Shown here: positions 42,479-51,337 of the stretch, piece by piece
Numbering within the stretch: position 1 is the stretch's first letter
Layout of the letters: each line of letters opens with the position of its first letter
NCBI GenBank assembly: GCA_965238125.1
Contig: OZ250179.1
Coordinates: 1,674,001 to 1,738,000 of the forward strand
From: UBA6623 sp965238125
GTDB taxonomy: Bacteria; Acidobacteriota; Terriglobia; Bryobacterales; UBA6623
Direction: 5' to 3'
DNA: 64,000 bases
Notes under the pieces: model-generated
Told to the model about the DNA's origin: nothing
The model's input: only the letters and a program-made list of their open reading frames with translations
Databases searched by the model: none
Program-made: the position numbers and the translations under genes

Positions 42479-43335
42479 TTATCCGCCTTCCGCGAGCGGT
42501 GAGGACGGCAAGCGTGCCCCCCGGTGATCGCGCTAGGCTTGTCGGTAGCCTAGATGTTGATACTTCACTGACTTGTCCCGTCTGCGAGCGCCTCAGGGCT
42601 TTCAGCCTTCACCTCATCGCCGGCAAGCTCGAAGTTGATCCCGTGGTATGTCAATTTCTCTTCGAGAAGATCTCGAAATCGACGCCACGGAAATTGCTGG
42701 CAGAACGAATGCGTCTCGTCCTTGAATTGTACCGCCGCGAACCGTCTCCGCTTGGCATAGTTGGCCAACTGTGCCGTGATCTCGTGACAAGCGCTTGACA
42801 TCCGATTGCGATACTTCTCTGCTGCTCGGCGACGCCTCTCAGAGAATGACGGTATGGGCCGCTGCTCAGCTTTTGTATCATCCGCCCATCGCCAGAGCCG
42901 ACGTGCGTGCTCAGCGCTCCAGCGGCGCACATGATCGCCGTGGTAGATCCATAGTCCCTTGTCCTTTTCGTTGAGCGCAACCAACATGGCATCCCCTGCC
43001 GTTCGGACGTAAAGAGTGCCGCCTAGCCGGTCACTACGTGCAGGCCGAGGGAACCATGCCACCATCTTCACCATGACCGCTTGCTTGCCGTCTATACGCT
43101 TGCGGTAAAGCGCAAGCTCTCCTCGTACCGCCCTACCTTCAGCCAGGAGTGCAAACGCCGTACGCTGCCTGTGATAGCGCGGCCCGCCCTTCAATCGTAG
43201 CTGTCGCCGGCGTGGCCCGATCCTTACTCCCGCATTTTCAATTTGATGTATGAGCTTCAGACCATCCAGCGACCTTCAGCGTCTTTATTGATAGGGGCTA
43301 GAGCCCGATAAGGACGCCATGGAGGTCAACACCCG

Positions 43336-44667
43336 ATGGGTGAAAAAGAAAACAAGCCGTTTCAGCTCACGTTCAATGGATTTCTCAAAGTCGATTTCCA
43401 AGGATCGCGAGTCACCTCGGATGGCGGTCTGATTCTCGTTCGCGAACTGGATGAACGACTCGGACTCGGGAAGCTGATCGACGAGCATCTCAGCGACTCG
43501 CGACAAGGCTTGAACAAGAAGTTCCCGCTGGCCGATCTGCTGCGGCAGTCGGTCTACAGCCGACTCGCTGGCTACGAGGACCTCAATGACGCCGTTCGAG
43601 TATCCGCCGATCCGACCTTTCGCTTGATCGGCTCGAAGAGGAACTGGGATCGCGGAGCAGCCTTGACCTCGACGCTGCATGGCTTCGAGACGGAGATGCT
43701 GGCGAGCGAAGAGAACTTGCTGGGGCTGATGGCAGTGAACCGGGAGCTGGTCGCGCAAGCCGAAGCTCCCGACGGTTCAGACCGCGTGGTGCTCGACATG
43801 GACTCCACGGAGAGCCCCGTCCACGGCCAACAGGAAGGCAGTGCCTACAACGGCCATTTTGAGTCCCTCTGCTATCACCCGCTGTTGCTGTTCAACCAGC
43901 ACGGCGACTGCCTAGGCGCGAAGCTGCGTCCCGGCAACGTGCACAGCGCCGAGGACTGGGACGAGCTGCTACTGCCGGAGATCGAACGACAACAGGCGGA
44001 GGGCAAACAGGTGACGTTCCGCGCCGACGCCGCCTTCGCCAAGCCCGAGATCTACGAGGCGATGGAGGAGCGCGGCGTGGACTACGTGATTCGCATCCCG
44101 GCGAACAAGAGCCTGGAGCTGGAGATCGAGGACATCCTGTTTCGGCCACCGGGCAGGCCGAACGCCAAGCCCCTAGTGCGCTACAAGAGTTTTCGCTATC
44201 AGGCCGAGAGCTGGTCGAAGGCAAGGCGAGTTGTCGCCAAGGTCGAGCATCACCAGGGCGAACTATTCCCGCGCGTCGGATTTGTCGTGACGAGCATGAG
44301 CTTGCCGAGCCGCTCGGTCGTGCGGTTCTACAACAAGCGCGGCACGGCGGAGCAGTGGATCAAAGAAGGCAAACAGGCCACGCACTGGACCCGCTTGTCG
44401 TGTCACCGCTTCCGAGCCAACGAGGTACGGCTGCAACTCAGCGTGCCGGCCTACAACCTGGGCAACCTGTGGCGGCGGCTAGGGCTGCCGCAGCGAATCA
44501 AAAGCTGGTCGCTAACGAGTTTGCAACACAGGTTGATGAAGACCGGCGGTCGGCTGGTCAAGCATGCTCGCTACTACTGGTTGCTGCTGGCGGAGGGGCA
44601 TCTGAACCGGCGGCTGTTCGGTGACATGCTGCATAGGATCTGGGCGCTGCCTGTGCCGGGTGGGTAG
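43336..44667 (+). CDS. IS1380-family transposase, sublineage I, in the transposition unit
   Basis: The 443-residue transposase has the same translation as the copy at 31753. Catalytic residues are present (VVLDMDSTE, FRADAAFAKPE, YNKRGTAEQWIKEGK). It is intact and is the likely enzyme that moved the unit 43229-46324. Confidence 0.93.
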   Translation: MGEKENKPFQLTFNGFLKVDFQGSRVTSDGGLILVRELDERLGLGKLIDEHLSDSRQGLNKKFPLADLLRQSVYSRLAGYEDLNDAVRVSADPTFRLIGSKRNWDRGAALTSTLHGFETEMLASEENLLGLMAVNRELVAQAEAPDGSDRVVLDMDSTESPVHGQQEGSAYNGHFESLCYHPLLLFNQHGDCLGAKLRPGNVHSAEDWDELLLPEIERQQAEGKQVTFRADAAFAKPEIYEAMEERGVDYVIRIPANKSLELEIEDILFRPPGRPNAKPLVRYKSFRYQAESWSKARRVVAKVEHHQGELFPRVGFVVTSMSLPSRSVVRFYNKRGTAEQWIKEGKQATHWTRLSCHRFRANEVRLQLSVPAYNLGNLWRRLGLPQRIKSWSLTSLQHRLMKTGGRLVKHARYYWLLLAEGHLNRRLFGDMLHRIWALPVPGG

Positions 44668-45012
44668 CGTTGCCCGGGCGAGGATCAACAGTTTTTGGCT
44701 CCAAAAAGGTTTCGCAGGGAGCAGTGTCGGCCGGAGCGCCGTTCAGTCCGCTCAATCAACGTCTGTGAGCGGACGGACGAGCCCTGGCGCCTACCGGCGG
44801 AGGTGATGTGCAGGGTTCAGCGCGAAAAGACGTGGTATTCGGCGCAGCGGGGGTGTATCCTGTGACCGTGCCAGGGCCAAAATGGAAATCCTGGCTAAGA
44901 CACGCCCCGATGACTCGGGGCGCGGCAAGGCTGGAGCCTCACGCCACGTCGGGGAGCTGGGCAGCGAGGAGATTCCGAACCTAATTTTAAGAGCTGCCGG
45001 CGAGTGCGGGGC

Positions 45013-45606
45013 TCAAATCTCGAGCAAATAGCCTTGCTTGCCGACATTCGACGCCCGGGTCGCGCCCAGTTCGACGGTCACACCCGCCGCTTCGTGAATG
45101 TGTCCGCAAAAGAAATGCTCGGGTTGACGGCGGTCGATGAAGTCGCGCACGGCCCGGCTGCCCGCGTGCCCGCCGTTTCCGAGTTGGTCGAGTTTCGTCT
45201 CGTGGGGCGGGGCGTGGCAAACCAACACCAGCGGGGATAGCTCGGCGAAGCTCTCGAGCTTATCGCTGAGTTCCTGTTCGGTGTATTCGCCTGGGGTGTT
45301 GAAGGGCGTCGGGTTCGAATACCCCAGTCCGGCAAAGTGATAGCCGCCGACCTCGAAAACCTTCTCATGGAAGTCCCGGAAGCCGAATTGTCCGCAAAAG
45401 CGCGTGATGTGTTCGGAAGACTCGTGGTTCCCCGGAAGTACCCACACCCGTTCGCCCAACGCTTCGAGAATCCGCCCGCAATCGGAAAGCCCCCTCGACC
45501 AGGTCACCAAGTCTCCGGCGGCGATGTAGATGTCGGCCGGCGTATCGGCGAGCTCCCGCAGCCTGCCGAGGTCGCTATGAATGTCCGAGAAAACCAGGAT
45601 TCTCAT
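45013..45606 (-). CDS. Calcineurin-like metallophosphoesterase (passenger gene)
   Basis: The 197-residue product has the five metallophosphoesterase motifs: RILVFSDIHSDLGRL (DxH), IYIAAGDLV (GD), LPGNHESSEH (GNHE), LVLVCHAPPHETKLD (H) and FFCGHIHEAAGV (GHxH). It hydrolyses an unknown phosphodiester or phosphomonoester with two metal ions in the cytoplasm. It lies inside the IS1380-based transposition unit, pointing towards the IS. A GC-rich hairpin (CGCCCCGATGACTCGGGGCG, about 44903) separates it from the IS. The start at the ATG 45604-45606 is normal. Confidence 0.85.
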   Translation of the reverse strand: MRILVFSDIHSDLGRLRELADTPADIYIAAGDLVTWSRGLSDCGRILEALGERVWVLPGNHESSEHITRFCGQFGFRDFHEKVFEVGGYHFAGLGYSNPTPFNTPGEYTEQELSDKLESFAELSPLVLVCHAPPHETKLDQLGNGGHAGSRAVRDFIDRRQPEHFFCGHIHEAAGVTVELGATRASNVGKQGYLLEI

Positions 45607-45684
45607 GGACTATCGTTGTCGCCGGTTGGGAAGCGTGGCGCGACTCCAAGTCATGAACGGGAATGGAGGAAAAGCGCCAGGGGG

Positions 45685-46233
45685 TCAAGCGAAAATCTCG
45701 TCCACCGCGATTTCCATGCCGGGCAGCACTTCGCCCCCATCGAGTCTTTCCCCGAGCATGTACGTCTTCATGGGGGTCCCGGGAGCCAGGGCCAAGACGC
45801 AGGATTCTTCCGGGAGGACCAACCAGGCCAGTCTTGTTCCATCCGCGAAATAATCGTCGATCTTGCGGAACAAACGGGGCAAGGAATCGTCGGGCGACCG
45901 GATTTCGATCACAAACTCCGGCGCGCGGTCCAAAAAACGCGTTTCGGGGCGGAGTAATTCATCACCGCCCAGAACCACCGAGACATCCGGCAGATAAAAG
46001 CGGGGGTTGCCCTTGCCCAGCCGGCAACGCAGCTCGGTCGCGACTCGGCCCGCTCGCGTCTTCTTCAGATAACGGTGAAGAAGCATCGAGCAATTCGCTT
46101 GGATGACGGCGTGCGGACCGCTTCCCACGTTCAGCTCAACCGGGACGCTGTCTATGTATTCAAAATGCTCAAAGGCGGCATCGGACAAGTAATGTTCGAC
46201 GCTGACAGACTTGGCGGCTGTCGACGAAGCCAT
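45685..46233 (-). CDS. Uma2/DUF820-family putative endonuclease (passenger gene)
   Basis: The 182-residue protein belongs to the Uma2 (DUF820) family, a restriction-endonuclease-like fold expanded in cyanobacteria and other bacteria. Visible motifs: SDAAFEHFEYIDSVPVELN near the start, RFYLPDVSVVLGGDEL (PD), and EFVIEIRSPDDSLPRLFRKI (E-x-K-like; here EIRSPDDS), then KIDDYFADGTRLAWLVLPEE. Function in cells is not known. It is 78 bp upstream of the phosphoesterase on the same strand, and both travel as cargo of the IS1380-based unit. Confidence 0.8.
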   Translation of the reverse strand: MASSTAAKSVSVEHYLSDAAFEHFEYIDSVPVELNVGSGPHAVIQANCSMLLHRYLKKTRAGRVATELRCRLGKGNPRFYLPDVSVVLGGDELLRPETRFLDRAPEFVIEIRSPDDSLPRLFRKIDDYFADGTRLAWLVLPEESCVLALAPGTPMKTYMLGERLDGGEVLPGMEIAVDEIFA

Positions 46234-46471
46234 GCACCCAGTGTATCAATGGCGGGCCGACTGCGAGCCGAGTGATTTCGGCCCGATTCTGGTTTTGCTC
46301 GGGTGCTTCTTCCGGACATTCCGGTTACTACCACTGTTGGTGTTTCGCCTTCCCATTCCGCACGCCAGCTCTGGTTCGGGACGGGCAGCGGGACCGGATA
46401 TCTGTGGTTTGGGAGGCTGATTGCATTCGTCCAGATGAGTTTGTAGCGCAGCGCCCGATACTTCCGCTGTA

Positions 46472-48137
46472 CCCGGATTTCCACTTTAGTTTCGGTTCTG
46501 CTAACCATCGGGTGGACTCGGACGCCTTTATTTATGCGGGCTTGAAAGCACTCAAGGCGCTGAGGAGATCAACACCCAATGGGTGAAAAAGAAAACAAAC
46601 CGTTTCAGCTCACCTTCAATGGATTTCTCAAGGTCGATTTCCAAGGATCGCGAGTCACCTCGGATGGCGGGCTGATTCTCATTCGCGAACTGGACGAACG
46701 ACTCGGACTAGGCAAGCTGATAGACGAGCATCTGACGGATTCGCGGCAAGGCTCGAACAAGAAGTTCCCGTTCGTCGATCTGCTGCGACAGTCGGTCTAC
46801 TCCCGCTTGGCGGGCTACGAGGATCTCAACGACGCCGTTCGTGTCTCCGCCGATCCAACCTTTCGGCTGATTGGCTCGAAGAAGAACTGGGATCGCGGCG
46901 CGGCGCTGACCTCCCGGCTGCAGAGCTTCGAGACCGCCATGCTCGCCGGCGACGAGAATCTGATCGGGCTGATGGCGGTGAACCGCGAGTTGATCGCGCA
47001 AGCCGAGGCCGGTGATGACTCCGCGTGCGTCGTGCTGGACATGGACTCTACCGAGAGCCCCGTCCACGGCCGGCAGGAAGGCAGCGCCTACAACGGCCAC
47101 TTCGAGTCGGTCTGCTACCACCCACTGTTGCTGTTCAACCAGCACGGCGATTGCTTGGCGGCAAAGTTGCGACCGGGCAACGTGTCCAGCGCCGAGGACT
47201 GGGACGAGCTGCTGCTGCCGGAAATCGAACGCCAACAGGCGGAGGGCAAACAGGTGACGTTCCGGGCCGATGCCGCCTTCGCCAAGCCGGATATTTACGA
47301 GACGTTGGAGGAGCGCGGCGTGGACTACGTGATTCGCATCCCGGCCAACAAGAGCCTGGAGCTGGAGATCGAAGATATCCTGTTTCGTCCGCCGGGCAGG
47401 CCGAGCGCAAAGCCCCTGGTGCGCTACAGGAGCTTTCGGTATCAGGCCGCGAGCTGGTCGAAGTCCCGGCGGGTTGTTGCGAAGGTCGAGCATCACCAAG
47501 GTGAGTTGTTTCCTCGCGTCGGTTTCATCGTCACGAGCATGGCCTTGCCGAGCCGCTCGCTGGTGCGGTTCTACAACAAGCGCGGCACGGCGGAGCAGTG
47601 GATCAAGGAAGGCAAACAAGCGACGCATTGGACAAGGCTGTCATGCCATCGGTTCCGGGCCAACGAAGTGCGACTGCAACTCAGCGTGCTGGCCTATAAC
47701 CTGGGGAACCTATGGCGGAGGCTCGGGCTGCCGCAACGGATCAAGAGCTGGTCGCTGACGAGCTTGCAACAGCGGCTGATGAAGACGGGCGGTAGGCTGG
47801 TCAAGCATGCGCGGTACTATTGGCTGCTGTTGGCCGAAGGACATCTGAACCGGCGGCTGTTCGGTGACATGCTGCATAGGATCTGGGCGCTGCCTGTGCC
47901 GGGTGGGTAGCGTTGCCCGGGCGAGGATCAACAGTTTTTGGCTCCAAAAAGGTTTCGCAGGGAGCAGTGTCGGCCGGAGCGCCGTTCAGTCCGCTCAATC
48001 AACGTCTGTGAGCGGACGGACGAGCCCTGGCGCCTACCGGCGGAGGTGATGTGCAGGGTTCAGCGCGAAAAGACGTGGTATTCGGCGCAGCGGGGGTGTA
48101 TCCTGTGACCGTGCCAGGGCCAAAATGGAAATCCTGG
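46472..48137 (+). mobile_element. IS1380-family element, sublineage II, copy 1
   Basis: The element is 1666 bp with left end CCCGGATTTCCACTTTAG (46472) and right end ending GGAAATCCTGG (48137). A perfect duplication ctgta flanks it (46467-46471 and 48138-48142). Its last 296 bp are identical to sublineage I copies although the rest differs at many positions. It interrupts the reconstructed RuvC-like gene. Confidence 0.95.
46579..47910 (+). CDS. IS1380-family transposase, sublineage II
   Basis: This complete 443-residue transposase differs from sublineage I at scattered residues (for example LIDEHLTDSRQGSNKKFPFV versus LIDEHLSDSRQGLNKKFPLA). Catalytic residues are kept: VVLDMDSTESP, FRADAAFAKPDIYETLEE and YNKRGTAEQWIKEGK. 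It has the same translation as the gene at 54959-56290. Confidence 0.93.
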   Translation: MGEKENKPFQLTFNGFLKVDFQGSRVTSDGGLILIRELDERLGLGKLIDEHLTDSRQGSNKKFPFVDLLRQSVYSRLAGYEDLNDAVRVSADPTFRLIGSKKNWDRGAALTSRLQSFETAMLAGDENLIGLMAVNRELIAQAEAGDDSACVVLDMDSTESPVHGRQEGSAYNGHFESVCYHPLLLFNQHGDCLAAKLRPGNVSSAEDWDELLLPEIERQQAEGKQVTFRADAAFAKPDIYETLEERGVDYVIRIPANKSLELEIEDILFRPPGRPSAKPLVRYRSFRYQAASWSKSRRVVAKVEHHQGELFPRVGFIVTSMALPSRSLVRFYNKRGTAEQWIKEGKQATHWTRLSCHRFRANEVRLQLSVLAYNLGNLWRRLGLPQRIKSWSLTSLQQRLMKTGGRLVKHARYYWLLLAEGHLNRRLFGDMLHRIWALPVPGG

Positions 48138-48148
48138 CTGTATGGTCT

Positions 48149-49565
48149 CACTGCTGTCCAAATTAGCTGGGCGGAGCAGAGACGGCTGCTGAAAACACGC
48201 GAGAAAGCCTCGCCAAAGGGCTGCTCTGGGGACCAGGTTGCCGCTTTGGACAAGATAGAAATCATGCTGCTGTTCCAATTAGGCCTCCATTCCCGTCAGT
48301 AATAATTGCCGCGGCGGCTCGGGTTCGCTGCCCGGCGGCGGGTGGAACGGTTCGTCCAGCCAGGCGAACAATTCGCGGTGCACAAACAACTGCTGCCGCA
48401 ACAAAGCGACCAGATTGGACAAGCTCCAGCCCCAGCGCGCCCGCAGCTTGAGGTAACGCAGCAGCAAAATCGCGATCAGCGCCGTCCAGATCTGGATCTT
48501 CAGCGCGTTCGCCGAGGTGCCCACGAAGGTCTTCACTCGCAGGTTCTGCTTGAGGGCCTTGAAAAACAGCTCGATCTGCCAGCGGTCTTGATAAATGGCG
48601 GCGATCGTCGCAGCCGCCAGCTCCAGGTGATTGGTCAAAAACACCAGCGTACGCTGCTGCTCGGCGTCGTAATATTCGATGCGGCGGAACACCACCTCGG
48701 AGCCGCTGGCGGCCAGCGAGGGAAAGAAGATCACTTCGTCGCGGCGCACGCCTGCGGGGCGGCGCGGCAACGGGCGCTGTTCGAGAACCTCGTAGTCGGC
48801 CCCGCGCTTCAATCGCGTGACAAAGAAAACGCCCCGCTCGCTCAGCTCGGCGAACCAGTCGTAGTCGTTGTAACCGCGGTCGAAGACCACGATCGTGCCG
48901 GGGTCGAACAACATCTGGCGGGCCGGTGCCAGGTCGGGCGTCTTGCCGTCGGTGACGACGCAGAAGCTGGGCAAATAGCCGTCGTGGTCGAGCACCAGAT
49001 GCAGCTTGACGGCGCCTTTGGTGCGCCGGAACTGGGCCCAATCGAACAGCGAGGCGCACAGGTCGATGACGCTGGCGTCCAGACTCAGCAGCTTGTTTTT
49101 GAAACGGAACTTGTGGCCCGGCGCCGCGCCGCGGCACTTCGCCAGCAGCTGCTGAAAGACGGTTTCGTAGATCTGCCAGGGGCGTTGCCGGTTGGCGTAG
49201 GCCAGCGTCGAGCGCGGCGGAGCGGCGGACAAGCCCAGATGCCGCAGCTTGCCTTGGCTGGCCGCCAGGCCGCCGCAGATCTCGCGCAGCGACTGGGCAC
49301 GGCCGAGCTGGCAAAACAGCATGGCGACGAACTGTCCCCAGCAGGTGAAGCCGCGGGCGTGGCGCTCCCCGCGATGCTGGCGGACGGCCTGTTCAAACTC
49401 CGCACGCGGGAACAGCTTTAACAGTTGAGAGAAAATACTGCATACTTGACTCATGGCGGGACCTCCCAGGACGGATTGGTTCATGGGCCTGAACCCAATC
49501 CCAAACCTAACAAAGGTTCCGCCTCCCCGGCTTACACGCTCAAAAGGCTAATTTGGACAAGAGTG
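48149..49565 (-). mobile_element. IS4-family element
   Basis: The element is 1417 bp with ends CACTGCTGTCCAAATTAGC (48149) and, reversed, CACTCTTGTCCAAATTAGC (to 49565). A 9-bp duplication gtatggtct flanks it (48140-48148 and 49566-49574). It inserted only 6 bp from the IS1380 copy, whose duplication overlaps its own by 3 bp, into the same RuvC-like gene. It is the only copy in the window. Confidence 0.92.
48279..49454 (-). CDS. IS4-family transposase
   Basis: The 391-residue protein (ATG at 49452-49454, MSQVCSIFSQLLKLFPRAEF; an earlier ATG at 49484 is possible) has an N-terminal DUF4372-like domain (RGFTCWGQFVAMLFCQLGRA, LREICGGLAASQGKLRHLG). The DDE domain includes LLSLDASVIDLCASLFDWA (first Asp), IVVFDRGYNDYDWFAEL (second Asp) and the IS4 YREK signature in IYQDRWQIELFFKALKQNL. 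The frame is intact, so it may be active. Confidence 0.92.
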   Translation of the reverse strand: MSQVCSIFSQLLKLFPRAEFEQAVRQHRGERHARGFTCWGQFVAMLFCQLGRAQSLREICGGLAASQGKLRHLGLSAAPPRSTLAYANRQRPWQIYETVFQQLLAKCRGAAPGHKFRFKNKLLSLDASVIDLCASLFDWAQFRRTKGAVKLHLVLDHDGYLPSFCVVTDGKTPDLAPARQMLFDPGTIVVFDRGYNDYDWFAELSERGVFFVTRLKRGADYEVLEQRPLPRRPAGVRRDEVIFFPSLAASGSEVVFRRIEYYDAEQQRTLVFLTNHLELAAATIAAIYQDRWQIELFFKALKQNLRVKTFVGTSANALKIQIWTALIAILLLRYLKLRARWGWSLSNLVALLRQQLFVHRELFAWLDEPFHPPPGSEPEPPRQLLLTGMEA

Positions 49566-50077
49566 GTATGGTCTGCGCCAACGATGCCACTGATTGAGAG
49601 GCCAGCGAAGGAAACAATGTGCGTGCTTCAGGATAGAGATAGATCCTCTCCATGGCCGGCATCTTCTCTTGCCCGTTCCTCTGTGTGTCACGCACGTAGT
49701 ACTGTGTCATCATCCAATTGCTGGCACGTGTCGTCTCGATCCAGGCCTCCCGCAGGTCCCCGTCTAGCTGCTTCCAGTCGCAATCCAGAGGCGATGCAAC
49801 CGGCATTGTGATCGCGCGAAGCACATAGCGGTCACCCCAGCAGGAATTACACCAGACCTCTTCATCGAGACGTTTCCATCCTCTTGGTAGGCGCTGTGCG
49901 TTCTTAGCTTCGCGCCTACAGTTCGAACAGGAGATCGCAGTCTGGCCCTTTATTTTATTCACCCGTCAATAAGCTGCCACTTCGTTCTCGGCACACTGCT
50001 GATTCATTGTCGCACTCAGCTATTGAGTCTCGCAAAACAAAGTGACACCTTTTTGGGGTACGTACGTCTTTGTATGT

Positions 50078-50605
50078 ATGGGAAATACAAAAGGCGTACG
50101 GCGGGATTTCGAGGCCCTGGAGAAGCGCCGTTTCAAAGCGATCCGGTTGGTCGAGCAAGGCTGTAGTCAGTCCGAGACAGCGAGGCGATTGAAGGTCGCG
50201 CGGCAAAGCGTCAGCGAGTGGCTGCGACGATACCGGCGTGACGGCGAAGCCGGGTTGCGCCAGGCCGGCCGCGCCGGCCGTAAGCCGCTGTTGGACGCCG
50301 CGCAGCTCGAACGCCTCGAGGCGTTGCTGCTGGAAGGCCCCGAGGCGCACGGCTTCCCGACGCCGCTGTGGAGCTGTCCGCGGGTCGCTCGTCTGATCGG
50401 AGACGAGTTCGGCGTGCGCTATCACGAGGGCCATGTCTGGAAGATCCTGCGGGCGCTCGGTTGGAGCCCGCAACGGCCCGTCGGCAAAGCGCGGGAGCGC
50501 AACGAAGAGGCCATCCGCGGCTGGCAGCGCAAGACTTGGCCGGCCATTAAAAAAAAGCCCGCAAAGAAGAACGTACGATCGTCTTCATCGACGAAAGCGG
50601 ATTGA
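50078..50605 (+). CDS. IS630-family transposase, first frame (DNA-binding part), copy 3
   Basis: Same translation as the first frame of copy 1, with the HTH SETARRLKVARQSVSEWLRR and the A-run at the frameshift point (about 50549-50556). Confidence 0.85.
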   Translation: MGNTKGVRRDFEALEKRRFKAIRLVEQGCSQSETARRLKVARQSVSEWLRRYRRDGEAGLRQAGRAGRKPLLDAAQLERLEALLLEGPEAHGFPTPLWSCPRVARLIGDEFGVRYHEGHVWKILRALGWSPQRPVGKARERNEEAIRGWQRKTWPAIKKKPAKKNVRSSSSTKAD

Positions 50606-51093
50606 GTCAGAAGCCGCATCGTTGCCGCACCTGGGCGCCGCGCGGCGAGACACCGGTGTTGGAGTTCAACTTCAACTGGGACAAGCTGTCGGTGTCGGCC
50701 GGGCTGACGTTGCGCAACTTTTACTTCCGGCTCTATCCCGGCGCGATCGGCGAGCTGGAGGTCATCGACTTCCTGAAGGCTTTGGTGCGCCACATCGACG
50801 GCCCACTGCTGATCGTCTGGGACCGGCTGCCGGCGCACCGCAGCCGCCTGGTGCGGGAGTTCATCCAGCTCTCCGAGGATCACATCGCAACGGAGTACTT
50901 GCCGCCCTATGCGCCGGAGTTGAACCCGGTGGAATACATTTGGGCGTACTGGAAGCAGCACGAGTTGCCCAACGTCTGCCCGAAGGACTACTGGGAACTC
51001 GACGAGCGCGCCCGCAAAGCGCTGCGGCGAATGCGCCGCAAACCGCGCTTGATTACCGCTTTCTGGAAACAGTCTTCTCTTTGTCTCGATTGA
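50602..51093 (+). CDS. IS630-family transposase, second frame (catalytic part), copy 3
   Basis: Same translation as the second frame of copy 1; carries VWDRLPAHRS and ELNPVEYIWAYW. Overlaps the first frame by 4 bases. Confidence 0.85.
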   Translation: MSQKPHRCRTWAPRGETPVLEFNFNWDKLSVSAGLTLRNFYFRLYPGAIGELEVIDFLKALVRHIDGPLLIVWDRLPAHRSRLVREFIQLSEDHIATEYLPPYAPELNPVEYIWAYWKQHELPNVCPKDYWELDERARKALRRMRRKPRLITAFWKQSSLCLD

Positions 51094-51337
51094 CAGTATA
51101 TTATGCGAGACTCAGTAGATCATTCAGGCTTCCCTCCCTCCAAGTCAACATTGCAAAGGAGCAGATCAACCTGGCTACAGGTGAAGGGTTCCCTCCATAA
51201 GACGGTTCCCTATTCGGGAAAAGCTACCTGCGCGCAGTACCGCAACCGTTGGCCGGCGTGTGGTGGGGCGGGCACGGGAGAAGATCCTGCGGTTGGCGGA
51301 GGAGCGGCGGGCGGCTTGAGTAGCCTTGCGAACGATT

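Larger units (their letters stand above)
43229..46324 (+). mobile_element. ISEcp1-like transposition unit: IS1380 copy plus captured downstream DNA
   Basis: A full IS1380 copy (43229-44894, sublineage I) has left end CCCGCATTTTCAATTTG but no matching duplication right after its normal right end (ctaag versus ttact). The duplication ttact (43224-43228) is instead found at 46325-46329, immediately after TTCCGGACATTCCGG, a degenerate right-end-like sequence (8 of 11 outer bases match CCAGGATTTCC in reverse). The mobile unit is therefore 3096 bp and includes 1430 bp of passenger DNA with two genes. IS1380-family ISEcp1 is known to move adjacent genes in this way. Confidence 0.85.
42565..49962 (-). 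pseudogene. RuvC/TnpB/Cas12-like protein gene broken by three mobile elements
   Basis: The pieces 49575-49962, 48143-48148, 46325-46471 and 42565-43223 (read right to left) join into one 1200-nt frame of 399 codons once three insertions are removed at their duplications. N-terminal: Cys pairs at residues 12/15 and 38/41 (ISCSNC, WCNSCW). Middle: SLAQTIQRKYRALRYKLIWT, NHRYPVPLPVPNQSW, PTVVVRIGPRRRQLRLKGG, all spanning the junctions. C-terminal: LYVRTAGDAMLVALNEKDKG (possible RuvC-I, Asp 258), DHVRRWSAEHARRLWRWADD, and RRRFAAVQFKDETHSFCQQF (possible RuvC-II, Asp/Glu 349-350). The layout recalls TnpB/Cas12-type RuvC nucleases, but no RuvC-III or C-terminal zinc finger is visible and the family is unproven. 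Confidence 0.75.
50023..51115 (+). mobile_element. IS630-family element, type B, copy 3
   Basis: This 1093-bp copy has TA flanks at 50021-50022 and 51116-51117, inserted 60 bp upstream of the start of the reconstructed RuvC-like gene, perhaps in its promoter. It is almost identical to copy 1. To the right (51118-51337) lies a short fragment ending VVGRAREKILRLAEERRAA at about 51327, the end of an unidentified gene. Confidence 0.92.

Noticed and set aside
44895..44899. Target duplication directly after the IS1380 copy at 43229-44894
   Set aside because: The flanks ctaag and ttact do not match; the true duplication is at 46325-46329.
48306..49421. 371-codon frame antisense to the IS4 transposase
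   Set aside because: Composition and exact opposition to a clear transposase gene mark it as a shadow frame.
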